Shown in pieces: positions 6,414-14,628 of a DNA stretch of 15,084 nt (its first letter is position 1; every line of letters begins with the position of its first letter). The notes below the pieces were generated by a model, which was not told the DNA's origin, did not search any database, and worked only from the letters and a program-made list of their open reading frames with translations. The stretch covers positions 1 through 15,084 of the forward strand of contig JASHYS010000075.1 of NCBI GenBank assembly GCA_030042915.1, written 5' to 3'. Both the position numbers and the translations under genes were made by a program. This DNA comes from Acidobacteriaceae bacterium (GTDB taxonomy: Bacteria; Acidobacteriota; Terriglobia; Terriglobales; Acidobacteriaceae).

Positions 6414-7084
6414 TTACCCACTGCGACCCCTTCCATGACACCACCGGCAGGCTTGATATCCACCTCCCCCAGAGAGCTGGCGTCCACTGCCGTTGCAGGC
6501 CTGGCAAATCCTTGTTGATGGTTTTGGAACTTCGAAGGCAAAGGGCTTTGAACTTCCACCATGACTGCGAATCAAGCTCTCCAGGTCCTTGTTTTTCGCA
6601 ATGAGCGCGTAACTTAGGGGCGTAAGACCGACGACATCCTCGGCATTCATATTTGCCCCATATGCAACAAGAGTTTCCGCGATTCTCTTGTGGCCCTTCT
6701 TAGCTGCCAAATGCAATGGCGTTGTTCCGGCCACATAGTCGACCTCGTTTGCCGCATTTACGTCCGCCAATTTTGACAAGAGAAACTCCACCATCTCCGC
6801 ATTGCCATTGCGAACCACGATGTGTAGAGGTGACAAGCCCTCATAGTCTTTGGCGTTGATTTCCGCCTTGTGCGCGAGAAGCAGTGCCACCACATCTTTA
6901 TTGCCCGCGATCACCGCCAAATGCAGTGCGGCCTTCCCGCTAGCGCCAATGCTGGAGATCAACCCGGATTATCTTTAAGAATCGTCTTGATGAGTTTTCC
7001 GTCCCCAAGCCTGACCGCATCGTGCAGAGAATTCACATCCCTCGCAGGCTTAGATCCAGCGAACAATTTACTAATCAGATTCAT
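6414..7084 (-). pseudogene. ankyrin-repeat protein with DnaJ-type zinc finger, frameshifted
   Basis: Two adjacent frames together encode one ankyrin-repeat protein. Frame one starts at the ATG at 7084 (MNLISKLFAG) and reads SLHDAVRLGDGKLIKTILKD-NPG before a TGA at 6959-6961. Frame two continues without loss from 6962 as LISSIGASGKAALHLAVIAG. One missing base at about 6962-6964 explains the break. Five repeats can be read, with the marks SLHDAV, ALHLAV, PLHIVV, PLHLAA and PLSYAL. The C-terminus carries two CxxCxGxG knuckles (CQACNGSG and CRWCHGRG), as in the DnaJ zinc-finger domain. Such proteins bind other proteins; no enzyme domain is visible. It lies between two hypothetical genes on the same strand. 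Whether the shift is real, programmed or a sequencing error cannot be told here. Confidence 0.75.
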
Positions 7085-7258
7085 AGGTTTTCTCGCACTT
7101 TAACAAGAGCTAATAATTGCCCGTCTCGTTGAGGCTTGGCATCGCCTCCACAATGGCCCGCCCCGAAACAGTAACCGCAAATACGGAGTATTTTGTGATG
7201 CCCTCCGCGCACCCCGAAGAGCAGGGCGCATAGCCCACGCCTCTGTCTCAGTCGTGAT

Positions 7259-7687
7259 TTAGTCATGTTTGAGCTTCGGTGGAAGGCTCTCGAACCATGT
7301 CTCAAATGAACCGATGCTCTTTCCATCCAGACGGACTTCATGACTCCAAGACGAGGCGCATGCAGCCCGGCAGAACCTGATGAATTCTCTCTGAATAGAA
7401 TCCAGAAAGCCGGCGTTCCGCAGCGCAATTTTCTCAGGGGAATCACTCCGGATGGAAGCAAACACCTCCAATTGCGAGCGGAGAAACTGCTTTCTGACAT
7501 CGAAACCGCGGCCGTCACTCAAAGTGGTCCCGGAATCGACCGACCTCATTTCCAACTCAAAGCCATTCGTCTTACACCATTCAACGAAGTCGTCCTGACC
7601 AAAGAGTGCGACGTCAACTGAGGACACCGCATCCCTCCTGAAGAGATAAATTGTCGTTGCCTTAAGGCAGCGCTTGGCTTCGCGCAT
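7259..7687 (-). CDS. hypothetical protein
   Basis: A 142-residue soluble protein with no domain or motif that I recognise. It begins MREAKRCLKATTIYLFRR and has several Cys and Trp residues and a mixed alpha/beta look. The start is well supported: AAGGAG lies five bases before the ATG at 7687. That ribosome binding site can be folded into a small CCTTG/CAAGG hairpin, and a 13-bp palindrome lies just upstream. It is the first gene of a minus-strand group with the ankyrin gene 174 bases downstream. Its codon use is less G+C-biased than that of the flanking genes, as in the rest of this group, which hints at acquisition by transfer. Confidence 0.7.
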   Translation of the reverse strand: MREAKRCLKATTIYLFRRDAVSSVDVALFGQDDFVEWCKTNGFELEMRSVDSGTTLSDGRGFDVRKQFLRSQLEVFASIRSDSPEKIALRNAGFLDSIQREFIRFCRAACASSWSHEVRLDGKSIGSFETWFESLPPKLKHD

Positions 7688-7694
7688 GGATTCT

Positions 7695-7725
7695 CCTTGT
7701 CAGATCAAGGTGAGTCAATTTGACT
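7695..7725 (-). promoter_or_regulatory. palindrome and Shine-Dalgarno hairpin before the 7687 start
   Basis: AGTCAA-T-TTGACT (7713-7725) is a perfect 13-bp dyad in the 57-base gap between the VOC gene and the hypothetical gene. Closer to the start, CCTTG and CAAGG (7706-7710 with 7695-7699) can form a hairpin that includes part of the AAGGAG ribosome binding site. The TTGACT of the dyad resembles a -35 element, and GAGAAT follows it at 17 bases, but a promoter there would make a leaderless message and waste the Shine-Dalgarno. An operator is therefore as likely. Confidence 0.3.
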
Positions 7726-7744
7726 GCAGTACCAAAAGAAGCTC

Positions 7745-8161
7745 TCACTCTGCCGGCGGCGCAGTATGGCCGACTTCGCACATCAGGCCAAGGGGGTTGT
7801 TGTCGGGATCGCGGAGGAAAGCGAGCCAGAGATCGTGATCGGGCATGCGCGCCACCAGGTTGGGCGCTTGCATGAATTCCACGCCGAGGCGGGTGAGTTG
7901 CTCGTGGGCGGCATGAATGTCGGGAACGCGGAAATAGAGGATGGTTCCGCTGGGAGACAGAGGTCTGTCTGAGGCTCCCAAAGCGAACCGGATCTTGCCG
8001 CACTGAAAGAACGACATGCCGCCGGCATCAAACAGGAATTGAATGCCGAGAATGTTCTGGTAGAAGTCCTTGGAGCGCTTGAGATCGCTGACGGTGAGGG
8101 CGACCTGGCCGATTTCGTCAAGATGCACGCTGGATGGAACGGGAGGAGCGGCGCTGCTCAT
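7745..8161 (-). CDS. VOC family (glyoxalase/bleomycin-resistance fold) protein
   Basis: A 138-residue single-module vicinal-oxygen-chelate protein. It has the paired beta-alpha-beta pattern: GQVALTVSDLKRSKDFYQNI at residues 18-37 and ILYFRVPDIHAAHEQL at 74-89. The C-terminal LRDPDNNPLGLMCEV (116-130) ends in the usual metal-binding Glu129. The position often held by a metal-binding His in the first strand is Gln19 here, which some members use. The start at 8161 is preferred over an upstream in-frame ATG at 8260 because GAGGTGG lies at a suitable distance and the fold begins soon after; the longer version would overlap the kinase gene. The substrate is unknown. It lies 85 bases after the kinase gene on the same strand. 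Confidence 0.85.
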   Translation of the reverse strand: MSSAAPPVPSSVHLDEIGQVALTVSDLKRSKDFYQNILGIQFLFDAGGMSFFQCGKIRFALGASDRPLSPSGTILYFRVPDIHAAHEQLTRLGVEFMQAPNLVARMPDHDLWLAFLRDPDNNPLGLMCEVGHTAPPAE

Positions 8162-8246
8162 ATTGGTTTGCCACCTCAAGGAAAGATCGCTTGTGAGGGC
8201 CCTGGCGGTTCGAAGGGGACTTAATCGGCTGGCGGGAGCCCCGAGA

Positions 8247-9548
8247 TCAGGCTGCGCCATTCAGATTTGCCGGGATTTCGATGGAAACCAGCGTACCACG
8301 GCCGGGACTGCTGTCGACGCTGAAGTGGGCCTGGTTGCCATAGAGAACTTCAAGCCGTTCCTGCACATTTTTCATGCCGATGCCGGAGCCGGTGCGGCGC
8401 AGCGTCGAGGAGGGATGCGAGTTCATGCCCACGCCGTCGTCGGCCACCTGGATGGAGATGCGGTCGCCTTCCAGGCGGCTGCGCAGGGTGACGGTGCCGC
8501 CGTGGATGCGCGGCTCCAGGCCGTGCTTGATGCTGTTTTCGATGAGCGGCTGCAACAGAATGCTGGGCACCAGCACTTCGAGGGTACGCGGATCGATCTC
8601 CTTTTCGATGCGCAGCTTGTCGGCGCCGAAGCGGACTACCTCGATGTCGAGATAATCGTCGGTAAATTTCAGCTCCTCGCGCAGCGGCACGAAGGCGTCG
8701 TGTTCCTTGAGCAGCGCGCGCAGAATGTTGGCCAGCTTGACGGTCATGCGCCGGGCCGCTTCGGGCTGGCTGCGCACCAGCGAGGCCACCGAGTTGAGGG
8801 TGTTGAACAGGAAGTGAGGATTGATCTGGCGCTGCAAGGCATCGAGGCGGGCTTCGAGCACCAGGCGCTTCTGCTCTTCGAGAGACATTTCCACGCGCAG
8901 CGCGTTCCACACCTTGAGTGCGATGCCGACGTTGATGGGCGCAGCCAGCCAGACCAGCGCCTGCAGCCAGCGCTGATCGGAAAGCAGAGCGAAGAGGCGG
9001 TGCGGAAAAGCGCGGGCAATCCAGTCGCGCAGCATCTCCATGGCGGCGATGAGCACCAGCAGCAGAATCTGCGGGTCGATGCGCGGCCTGCGAAGGGCGC
9101 GACGAATCCAGCGGTAGAGGCTGAGGTCAATAAAGGGCGTGAAGGACCAGATTTCTTCCGTGCCGGCGAAGCGCCCGATCATGCCCGCTGCCAGGCCGAC
9201 GAATACATTGAACGGCAGCGAGAGGAACTCGCCGTGCAGCAAAGCGGGAAGTGAGAGGACGGCGCCACTCAGCATGGCCCAGCTGGGGCCGATGAGCAGG
9301 CCGAGAAGAATCACGGTCTCAAACGAGATGTCGGCGGCAAGAAAGTTGGGGACGGCGATGCGCACCCACACGGCCAGCGTGAGCGGAACCAGGAAAAAGG
9401 CCAGCAGCCCGAGCGTTTGCGCGGGGCGGCGCTTCTCTGCAAAAAACAGCTTCCGGAACGTGTAAACGCGCGCCAGAATGCTGGCCACCGATGCCACCAC
9501 GCCCAGCTTGACGAGCAGCGTAATCAGGATGAGCTTTTCGGTTACCAC
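8247..9548 (-). CDS. LytS/YehU-type membrane sensor histidine kinase
   Basis: A 433-residue sensor kinase. The N-terminal half holds several membrane helices (roughly residues 5-25, 45-65, 75-125, 160-175 and 195-212), consistent with the 5TM-LYT receptor module. The catalytic half has the His_kinase domain with LQRQINPHFLFNTLNSV (phospho-acceptor His245). An ATPase domain follows, with N box PLIENSIKHG (334-343), DDGVGM (370-375) and GSGIGMKN (387-394). Such kinases usually act through a LytTR response regulator encoded next door; none is present here. The start appears to be GTG at 9548, since no in-frame ATG lies upstream within reach. A hairpin (9575-9599) is in the leader. Signal unknown. 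Confidence 0.92.
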   Translation of the reverse strand: MVTEKLILITLLVKLGVVASVASILARVYTFRKLFFAEKRRPAQTLGLLAFFLVPLTLAVWVRIAVPNFLAADISFETVILLGLLIGPSWAMLSGAVLSLPALLHGEFLSLPFNVFVGLAAGMIGRFAGTEEIWSFTPFIDLSLYRWIRRALRRPRIDPQILLLVLIAAMEMLRDWIARAFPHRLFALLSDQRWLQALVWLAAPINVGIALKVWNALRVEMSLEEQKRLVLEARLDALQRQINPHFLFNTLNSVASLVRSQPEAARRMTVKLANILRALLKEHDAFVPLREELKFTDDYLDIEVVRFGADKLRIEKEIDPRTLEVLVPSILLQPLIENSIKHGLEPRIHGGTVTLRSRLEGDRISIQVADDGVGMNSHPSSTLRRTGSGIGMKNVQERLEVLYGNQAHFSVDSSPGRGTLVSIEIPANLNGAA

Positions 9549-9574
9549 CCCATCAATGTATCGCTGTTCCCCAC

Positions 9575-9599
9575 CCTGAATGCAAAAAACGCGTTCAGG
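9575..9599. promoter_or_regulatory. stem-loop between the acetyltransferase and kinase genes
   Basis: CCTGAATGC and GCGTTCAGG form a 9-bp stem (one T-G wobble) around an A-rich 7-base loop, in the 74-base gap between the two minus-strand genes. The T run on the minus strand is in the loop rather than after the stem, so it is not a standard terminator for the acetyltransferase. It may be an attenuator, an mRNA processing or stability element, or part of the kinase leader. Confidence 0.4.
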
Positions 9600-9622
9600 A
9601 TGGCGTGACAGGCGTGAGAGCC

Positions 9623-10117
9623 CTACAGCTTGATCCGGATCAGGATCGGCTCTGCGGAGACCTGTGGGAAGGGCGTGGACTGGACTCGAGCGCCGGTTCC
9701 GGTGCGCTCGAAACCCATGCGGTCGTAGAGCGCGAGCGCGTCGCGCATCTCGGGCATGGTGTCGCCCACAATTTCCGAGTAGCCCGCGGCGCGGGCTTCA
9801 TCCATGGCCCACTCCATAAGTGCGCGACCAAGACCGTGGCCGCGGAAGGCCGGGCGCACGTAGAGGCGCTTGGCCTCGGCGTGTTGCGCGTCAACGCGTC
9901 GCACAGCAATGCAGCCGGCGGGCTGGCCGTCGATGGTGGCCAGAGCCAGGCGCCCTGCGGGCGGAGCATAGGCGCCGGGAAGGCCCGCTAGCTCGTCGCT
10001 GAAGTTCTGGAAGCAGGGCGTAAAGCCGAAGGAATCCCAATATTCCTCGAGAAGCGCGCGAACCGAGGCGATGTCGTCTTCGCGTTCGACGGGAGCGATC
10101 AGCCAGCTTGGGCTCAT
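9623..10117 (-). CDS. GNAT family N-acetyltransferase
   Basis: A 164-residue acetyltransferase. The acetyl-CoA binding motif is clear: AKRLYVRPAFRGHGLGRALM at residues 82-101, with the loop RGHGLG. A C-terminal ALYDRMGFERTG (128-139) supplies the usual Tyr. It is unrelated in detail to the acetyltransferase at 1654-2103 apart from the shared fold. The N-terminal EYWDSFGF...FQNFSDEL...LPGAY pattern occurs in many small GNAT proteins of unknown substrate. The ATG at 10117 is the only sensible start. It is divergent from ribA, with 94 bases between the two starts that must hold both promoters. It may be co-transcribed with the kinase gene 74 bases downstream. Confidence 0.87.
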   Translation of the reverse strand: MSPSWLIAPVEREDDIASVRALLEEYWDSFGFTPCFQNFSDELAGLPGAYAPPAGRLALATIDGQPAGCIAVRRVDAQHAEAKRLYVRPAFRGHGLGRALMEWAMDEARAAGYSEIVGDTMPEMRDALALYDRMGFERTGTGARVQSTPFPQVSAEPILIRIKL

Positions 10118-10211
10118 TGGGGATGGCCTTTGTATCGAGATTTCGTCACGCGGAGCCGCATGTCAAGCGGGCCGCGTCGACGCACATTTCCCCGCGCCGT
10201 AGAATGGAAGC

Positions 10212-10865
10212 ATGGGATTGGAAAGCGTTAAGAAGGTGGCCGAAGCGGATTTTCCTACGCGTTGGGGCCACTTCCGCATTCTGGGATTTGAAGGCGTGCG
10301 CGCCGAGGGACTTCCCAATTGCGAGCCGGAGCGGACCACTGAGGGTCTTGTCGCGCTCGTGATGGGCGACATCCATGCCGCGCCGCCGCTGGTGCGCATC
10401 CACTCGCAATGTCTGACCGGCGACGTGTTCGGCTCGCTGCGCTGCGACTGCCGGCTGCAACTGGAGCTGGCGCTGACCCGGATTGCCGGGGAAGGCGCGG
10501 GAATTCTGCTTTACGAGCAGCAGGAGGGGCGCGGCATTGGGCTGATGGCCAAGCTGAAAGCTTACCAGTTACAGGATCAGGGCCTCGACACCGTGCAGGC
10601 CAACGAGGAACTGGGCTTCGCCGCCGACTGCCGCGACTACGACCTGGCCGCGGGCGCGCTGAAACTGCTGGGCGTGAGCCAGGTGCGGTTGATGACCAAC
10701 AATCCCGAAAAAGTAGCTGCGCTGGAGGCGGCCGGCATCAAGGTGACGGAACGCGTGTCGGCCGAGGTTGAGACGCAGGAGAGCTTTGAGCGCTATCTGA
10801 AGACCAAGCAGGAGAAAATGGGTCACATCTTTGAGGGAGCGAATACAATCAACGATTTAAGTTGA
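10212..10865 (+). CDS. ribA: GTP cyclohydrolase II
   Basis: This enzyme opens GTP with loss of formate and pyrophosphate, the first step of riboflavin synthesis in the cytoplasm. The zinc site is complete: Cys67, Cys78 and Cys80 in [16 protein letters not shown]. The catalytic segment [13 protein letters not shown] (102-114) and the TNNPEK motif (162-167) are intact. At 217 residues it is a stand-alone RibA, without the DHBP synthase (RibB) domain that is fused in front of it in many bacteria. The ATG at 10212 has a short GGAAG nearby. No FMN riboswitch is seen in the 94 bases upstream, and no other riboflavin gene is in the window. Confidence 0.95.
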   Translation: MGLESVKKVAEADFPTRWGHFRILGFEGVRAEGLPNCEPERTTEGLVALVMGDIHAAPPLVRIHSQCLTGDVFGSLRCDCRLQLELALTRIAGEGAGILLYEQQEGRGIGLMAKLKAYQLQDQGLDTVQANEELGFAADCRDYDLAAGALKLLGVSQVRLMTNNPEKVAALEAAGIKVTERVSAEVETQESFERYLKTKQEKMGHIFEGANTINDLS

Positions 10866-11410
10866 GGTTTTCTTCTTCTCCCTGACAAGCGAGTTGCGAG
10901 GTCTGCGCACATCCTTGCGGTGTTTGTCTTCCGGCTGGCGAGGCCGCGGTGCAGCAGGCGGATCGCCGTCACAAGGCGCCGATGACATTTGCGTGACAAT
11001 TCAATTTTCCCTCGGTGCAACCGATGCCGGGCGCAGCAGACAACTCTTGCGGCCTCCTGAACGTCCTTTTCAATGAAATAAGGCCCAATGTGTAAAAAGG
11101 ACTAGTCAGAGCGAGAAGCACCTGCTAATCTCGTTGGCACGTGGACGGTCGACCCGCAGGGGTGTGTTCCTCTCCGTCTCTCCTATTTCCCTTGGCAGTA
11201 ACGGAAAACAACGTTTAAGTAGAACCGGTTTCCCTCTTTTCAGCGAGCGCTTCAGAGTTCACGGCAGGCCATTCATCCGCATTGATTCTGTAAGACGAGG
11301 CGGAATTCTGAAGGTAAGCGGCAGAACTTCGGGCAAAGACCCGTTTGCGGCGCCCCCCAGGCCGCTCAAGAAAGCTTATTGCGGCCGTGCGGGTGATCCG
11401 TTCCTGTGAC

Positions 11411-11436
11411 GCAGGATCGTAGCGCAGGATCGTAGC
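11411..11436 (+). repeat. perfect tandem 13-bp repeat in the leader
   Basis: GCAGGATCGTAGC occurs twice without a gap (11411-11423 and 11424-11436). It ends eight bases before the ribosome binding site of the 11458 gene. A partial echo, AAGTAGC, follows. It may be a slippage product that alters leader length, or a paired binding site. Confidence 0.6.
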
Positions 11437-11443
11437 AAGTAGC

Positions 11444-11450
11444 GAGGGGG
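11444..11450 (+). promoter_or_regulatory. ribosome binding site of the 1056-aa protein gene
   Basis: GAGGGGG lies seven bases before the ATG at 11458 and supports that start over internal ATGs in the signal peptide region. Confidence 0.55.
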
Positions 11451-11457
11451 TATTGCG

Positions 11458-14400
11458 ATGAAGTTCTCTGTCCGTCTGGTCGGGGGAGTCGCTGCAAGTC
11501 TGCTCATGTTGGCATCCGCGTGGCAGGCGCATGCCGCCAATCCGCAACAATCTTCCAATTCAGTTTCCAGTCCGGCGCAAGGCGAAGCTGCGAGCAGCGG
11601 TCCCGCAGCGGGCCTGAAAGAGGAAACCATCCTCATTCCAGGGCCGATCCGCTCTATGCTGCGCATGACGGGTTTGAGCCAGGAGGTGGCGCCCGACGAG
11701 GTTCTGCCGCTGCTGGCGCGCAATGCATTCCTCTACGGCCACGTGGGACAGCGAAGGACGGAGTACCTGATTCTGGCGGACCGGTACGTTCACCAGGCGC
11801 GAGAGTTGCAGGTGCTGGCCGCAGCCGACGGCAAGATTCACGTCAAAGGGTGTGATGATGCAGGGCCGCTGATCCAGATTCTTGGGTACCGATTTGAAAA
11901 TGGCTGCAGCCCGAAGGACACGGCGGTGGTGACCGCGGATGCCGAGCGGGCATTTCTCACTGTCGATTCCGGTTTCCCGCTTACCCAACTGGAGCAGGCA
12001 CTGGCGGAGGGAACGCCGTTTTCCTACGATTTTCCCGCCACGCGCGTGCCCATCCTTTTCAGCGAGAAAGACTGGGTTGCGCTGGTCCCGTCCAAGGAGC
12101 GGGGCACAACGTCGCTGTTGGACCTGCTTTTGAGCGACCAGAATGTCGATCGGCTGTATTCGGCGCTGGCCAGGCTTGACCCGGAAACGCGGCAAACGCT
12201 GCTGCAGGCGCCGGGATTGAAGCGGCTGCTGGCGTACGCTCCTGTCTTCGACTTTTACGGCAGCCGGATCTGCATTCGCAATGGCGCTTTGGAGCTGCCG
12301 GGTGGGACGGCTGCGGAGCACGACTGGCTGGAGCTGGCCGGAGCGAGTTCGAAGTCGCCGGGTGAGTTGGTCTATCGCCTGATGGCCAAGGACCAGGGAT
12401 GGCTAGCGGCTTATTTTGATGCTTTATCGCGGGTGAGCCCTGAGCAACAGGCGCACCTGGTTGCCGACCAGCGCTTAAAGCGGCTCTACGAAGCCTACCG
12501 GTCGTCGCTTCCGAATATCGGCGCGGGCACCAGCGTTTTTCCCAAGAATGCCAACCTCCTGCTGCTCTTCATGCGCTTGCAATGGGACGCATCCGGCCAG
12601 CCCATGGTTCCTGGAGATCACGCGCTCTGGCAGGAGATTTTCGCTCAAGTTGACCGTACCAGCCATCTACACGTTCGCGCCCGAACGGATCGCGACTCGG
12701 GCAGTGCAGACCGCCTGCTGGAAACGCTGGTCTCCTACACCAACCTGCAGTCCACCGACGGGCCGGTTCAAATTTATCTGTCGATGTGCGCCATCAATGG
12801 CGTGCGGCCGCTGGACAAGCGCATGTCGGATGCCACGACGCACCTGCTGGCCACGCGCTACGCCGAACTGGGCGATTGGTATCCGATCTTTGTGGAGTTC
12901 CCTGCCCTTGACGAAGCATCGATCAACCATTTTGTGCAGACGGTGGATCATTTGGATGGCATTTCCAATCCGTCTTTGCGGTCGAATTCCCTGGGAGCCT
13001 TTCAGGCCGAGGTTGGAATCTGGCAAATCCTCGCGCGGCAGGAGGAGATTCCCGCCGGCACTCTGAACAGCTCCTGGGAAGCTGCCATTCAGCCCTACGC
13101 CGCCGTGGGCTCATCGAACCAGCTTTTCGAAGCGGCGCGCAAATCGCTCCAGTCCATGCTGGTGGCGGCCGGCAGCAAGGAGAACGCGACCGAGGAACAG
13201 GTGGTCGCCCTGCTGGCCGGTCCTGCTCAGAACAGTCCCGAGGGCGAACGCGTGCATGAGGAAATTGCGCGGCGCATGCGCTCCGTTCTGGATGACCAGA
13301 GACTGGTTTCACTGGATACGTTGTTCCCCTTGTACGACGGTCTGGGCGAGATGGCGCACGGCGCGGCCAATGGTGACAGCATGCTTGCGCTGGCGACGTC
13401 GTTGCGCGAGTTCGAAATGCCGCGGCCTATCTTTACCGAGGGCGAACGTGTTTCGTGGTCGCCGGTGGTTTACGTCAGCCGCCACGCCGAACTGCAGGTG
13501 CGCACGGATCTGACCAAGGTGATCAAGGCGGGCGGAACGCCGGCACAACTGGAAGCTGCCCGCGCGCGGCTGGCGCCGTTCCTTCGCGACACGCTGGTGG
13601 GGCTGAACTATGCCTACTATGAGCCGCCGGGGGCCCAGGTGCTGCACGTCAACCCGTTGTTTGTGCGCGCGCACGACTTTGCCGGCTCGTCAATCGAGGG
13701 CGTCAAGGAGGTGTGGGGCGAGCCCACGCTGATCGGCATTGGGGCGACGGCGGGCGGCGGCGCTTACCTGATCGGCTCGCTGGCCGATTTGCCCTACGTG
13801 CTGGCGCTGACCGAAGAAGATTTCATCTCACCGGAGAAGATCCAGGCGCTGATCTGGCGCGAGACCGTGCCTGAGCTGCTGACTAACGCTGTTCTGCCAC
13901 GGTGGTGGTCAGTGAGCCCGGCCGAGCTTCACGCTACGGCTTTATATCAGCGCGCCGGCGAAGAACTGCTCGCCGCGGCGGCCACCCATGCCGATCTGCG
14001 GCAGAAAGTGGCGGCCATCTTCTCCAATCGCATGGGCTGGGCACGGGTGGATGCGATCGATCAGGCCTTGCAGACCGAAGACTCCGCGAAGGCCATGGCG
14101 GATCGTCTGCTGCCGTCCGATACGTTTTATCTCGAGGCTGCGTTTCGCAGCAAGTATCCGGGCGAGGCTGCCCAGTGGGGCCCGGCCAGCCGCGAGCTGG
14201 ACGAATTGGTGAGCAAGAATCCTGAGGAAACCTCGCCCCAGAGGTTGGCCAACGATTTTGGCGCACCGCATCCCACGCTGGCCGATTCCGACGCGTGCGC
14301 GCTGCTGGTTTCGGAGCCCTTCCCGGTTTCAGGCGGGTACGGGAGTCGGCTCTTCGGGGAATCGTGGGAGTCGAACAACCTGTATTGGGCACGGCTGGCC

Positions 14401-14628
14401 GATGAGAAGGGTTATCCGCCGGTGATGCTCAACGTGCTGATTCCTGCGCTGACGCGGCAAATGGTGGCCAACATCTCGGCCACCAGCATCGACGATTGGC
14501 CGGCCTTGCTGCGCGCCATGAGACAAACCGGAGAAGAATTTCGCGAGGGCAAAATCACCATTCATACGGTAAGCCCGCCGTCAGCCAACCAGAACGTAGC
14601 CAATGGGGGTACAGACCACAATGAATAA
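11458..14628 (+). CDS. large secreted protein of unknown function (1056 aa)
   Basis: This protein begins with a clear signal peptide (MKFSVRLVGG, hydrophobic core to residue 20, AHA cleavage near residue 26) and a Ser/Gln-rich linker to about residue 50. The rest is a long, mostly helical, soluble chain. I recognise no catalytic motif, repeat or known domain in it. A few Cys are scattered, with no lipobox or membrane anchor. The stop overlaps the start of the VWFA-domain gene by 8 nt, so the two are very likely translated together and may work together at the cell envelope. Large proteins next to VWFA-domain genes occur in Acidobacteria, but I cannot name a function. Codon use matches the high-G+C genes around it, so it looks native. 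The reading frame is certain; the role is open. Confidence 0.88.
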   Translation: MKFSVRLVGGVAASLLMLASAWQAHAANPQQSSNSVSSPAQGEAASSGPAAGLKEETILIPGPIRSMLRMTGLSQEVAPDEVLPLLARNAFLYGHVGQRRTEYLILADRYVHQARELQVLAAADGKIHVKGCDDAGPLIQILGYRFENGCSPKDTAVVTADAERAFLTVDSGFPLTQLEQALAEGTPFSYDFPATRVPILFSEKDWVALVPSKERGTTSLLDLLLSDQNVDRLYSALARLDPETRQTLLQAPGLKRLLAYAPVFDFYGSRICIRNGALELPGGTAAEHDWLELAGASSKSPGELVYRLMAKDQGWLAAYFDALSRVSPEQQAHLVADQRLKRLYEAYRSSLPNIGAGTSVFPKNANLLLLFMRLQWDASGQPMVPGDHALWQEIFAQVDRTSHLHVRARTDRDSGSADRLLETLVSYTNLQSTDGPVQIYLSMCAINGVRPLDKRMSDATTHLLATRYAELGDWYPIFVEFPALDEASINHFVQTVDHLDGISNPSLRSNSLGAFQAEVGIWQILARQEEIPAGTLNSSWEAAIQPYAAVGSSNQLFEAARKSLQSMLVAAGSKENATEEQVVALLAGPAQNSPEGERVHEEIARRMRSVLDDQRLVSLDTLFPLYDGLGEMAHGAANGDSMLALATSLREFEMPRPIFTEGERVSWSPVVYVSRHAELQVRTDLTKVIKAGGTPAQLEAARARLAPFLRDTLVGLNYAYYEPPGAQVLHVNPLFVRAHDFAGSSIEGVKEVWGEPTLIGIGATAGGGAYLIGSLADLPYVLALTEEDFISPEKIQALIWRETVPELLTNAVLPRWWSVSPAELHATALYQRAGEELLAAAATHADLRQKVAAIFSNRMGWARVDAIDQALQTEDSAKAMADRLLPSDTFYLEAAFRSKYPGEAAQWGPASRELDELVSKNPEETSPQRLANDFGAPHPTLADSDACALLVSEPFPVSGGYGSRLFGESWESNNLYWARLADEKGYPPVMLNVLIPALTRQMVANISATSIDDWPALLRAMRQTGEEFREGKITIHTVSPPSANQNVANGGTDHNE

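Larger units (their letters stand above)
10866..11457. other. 592-base non-coding region before the envelope operon
   Basis: No open frame on either strand has family character or a good start. The sequence is more A/T-rich around 11050-11120 and 11190-11240 than the genes. It contains a GGCCGC/GCGGCC stem (11360-11365 with 11381-11386, 15-base loop) and a 13-bp tandem repeat close to the next start. It probably holds the promoter and leader of the 11458 gene and the 3' end of the ribA message. No RNA family, confident -35/-10 pair or terminator with a T run was recognised. Confidence 0.5.

Noticed and set aside
8070..9254. 394-residue plus-strand frame opposite the kinase and VOC genes
   Set aside because: It crosses two recognised genes on the other strand and has the usual composition of a shadow frame.
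9575..9599. Intrinsic terminator for the acetyltransferase gene
   Set aside because: The T run falls in the loop, not after the stem, so it does not fit the terminator model; kept only as a stem-loop.
10118..10211. FMN riboswitch before ribA
   Set aside because: The gap is too short and none of the conserved RFN-element segments is visible.
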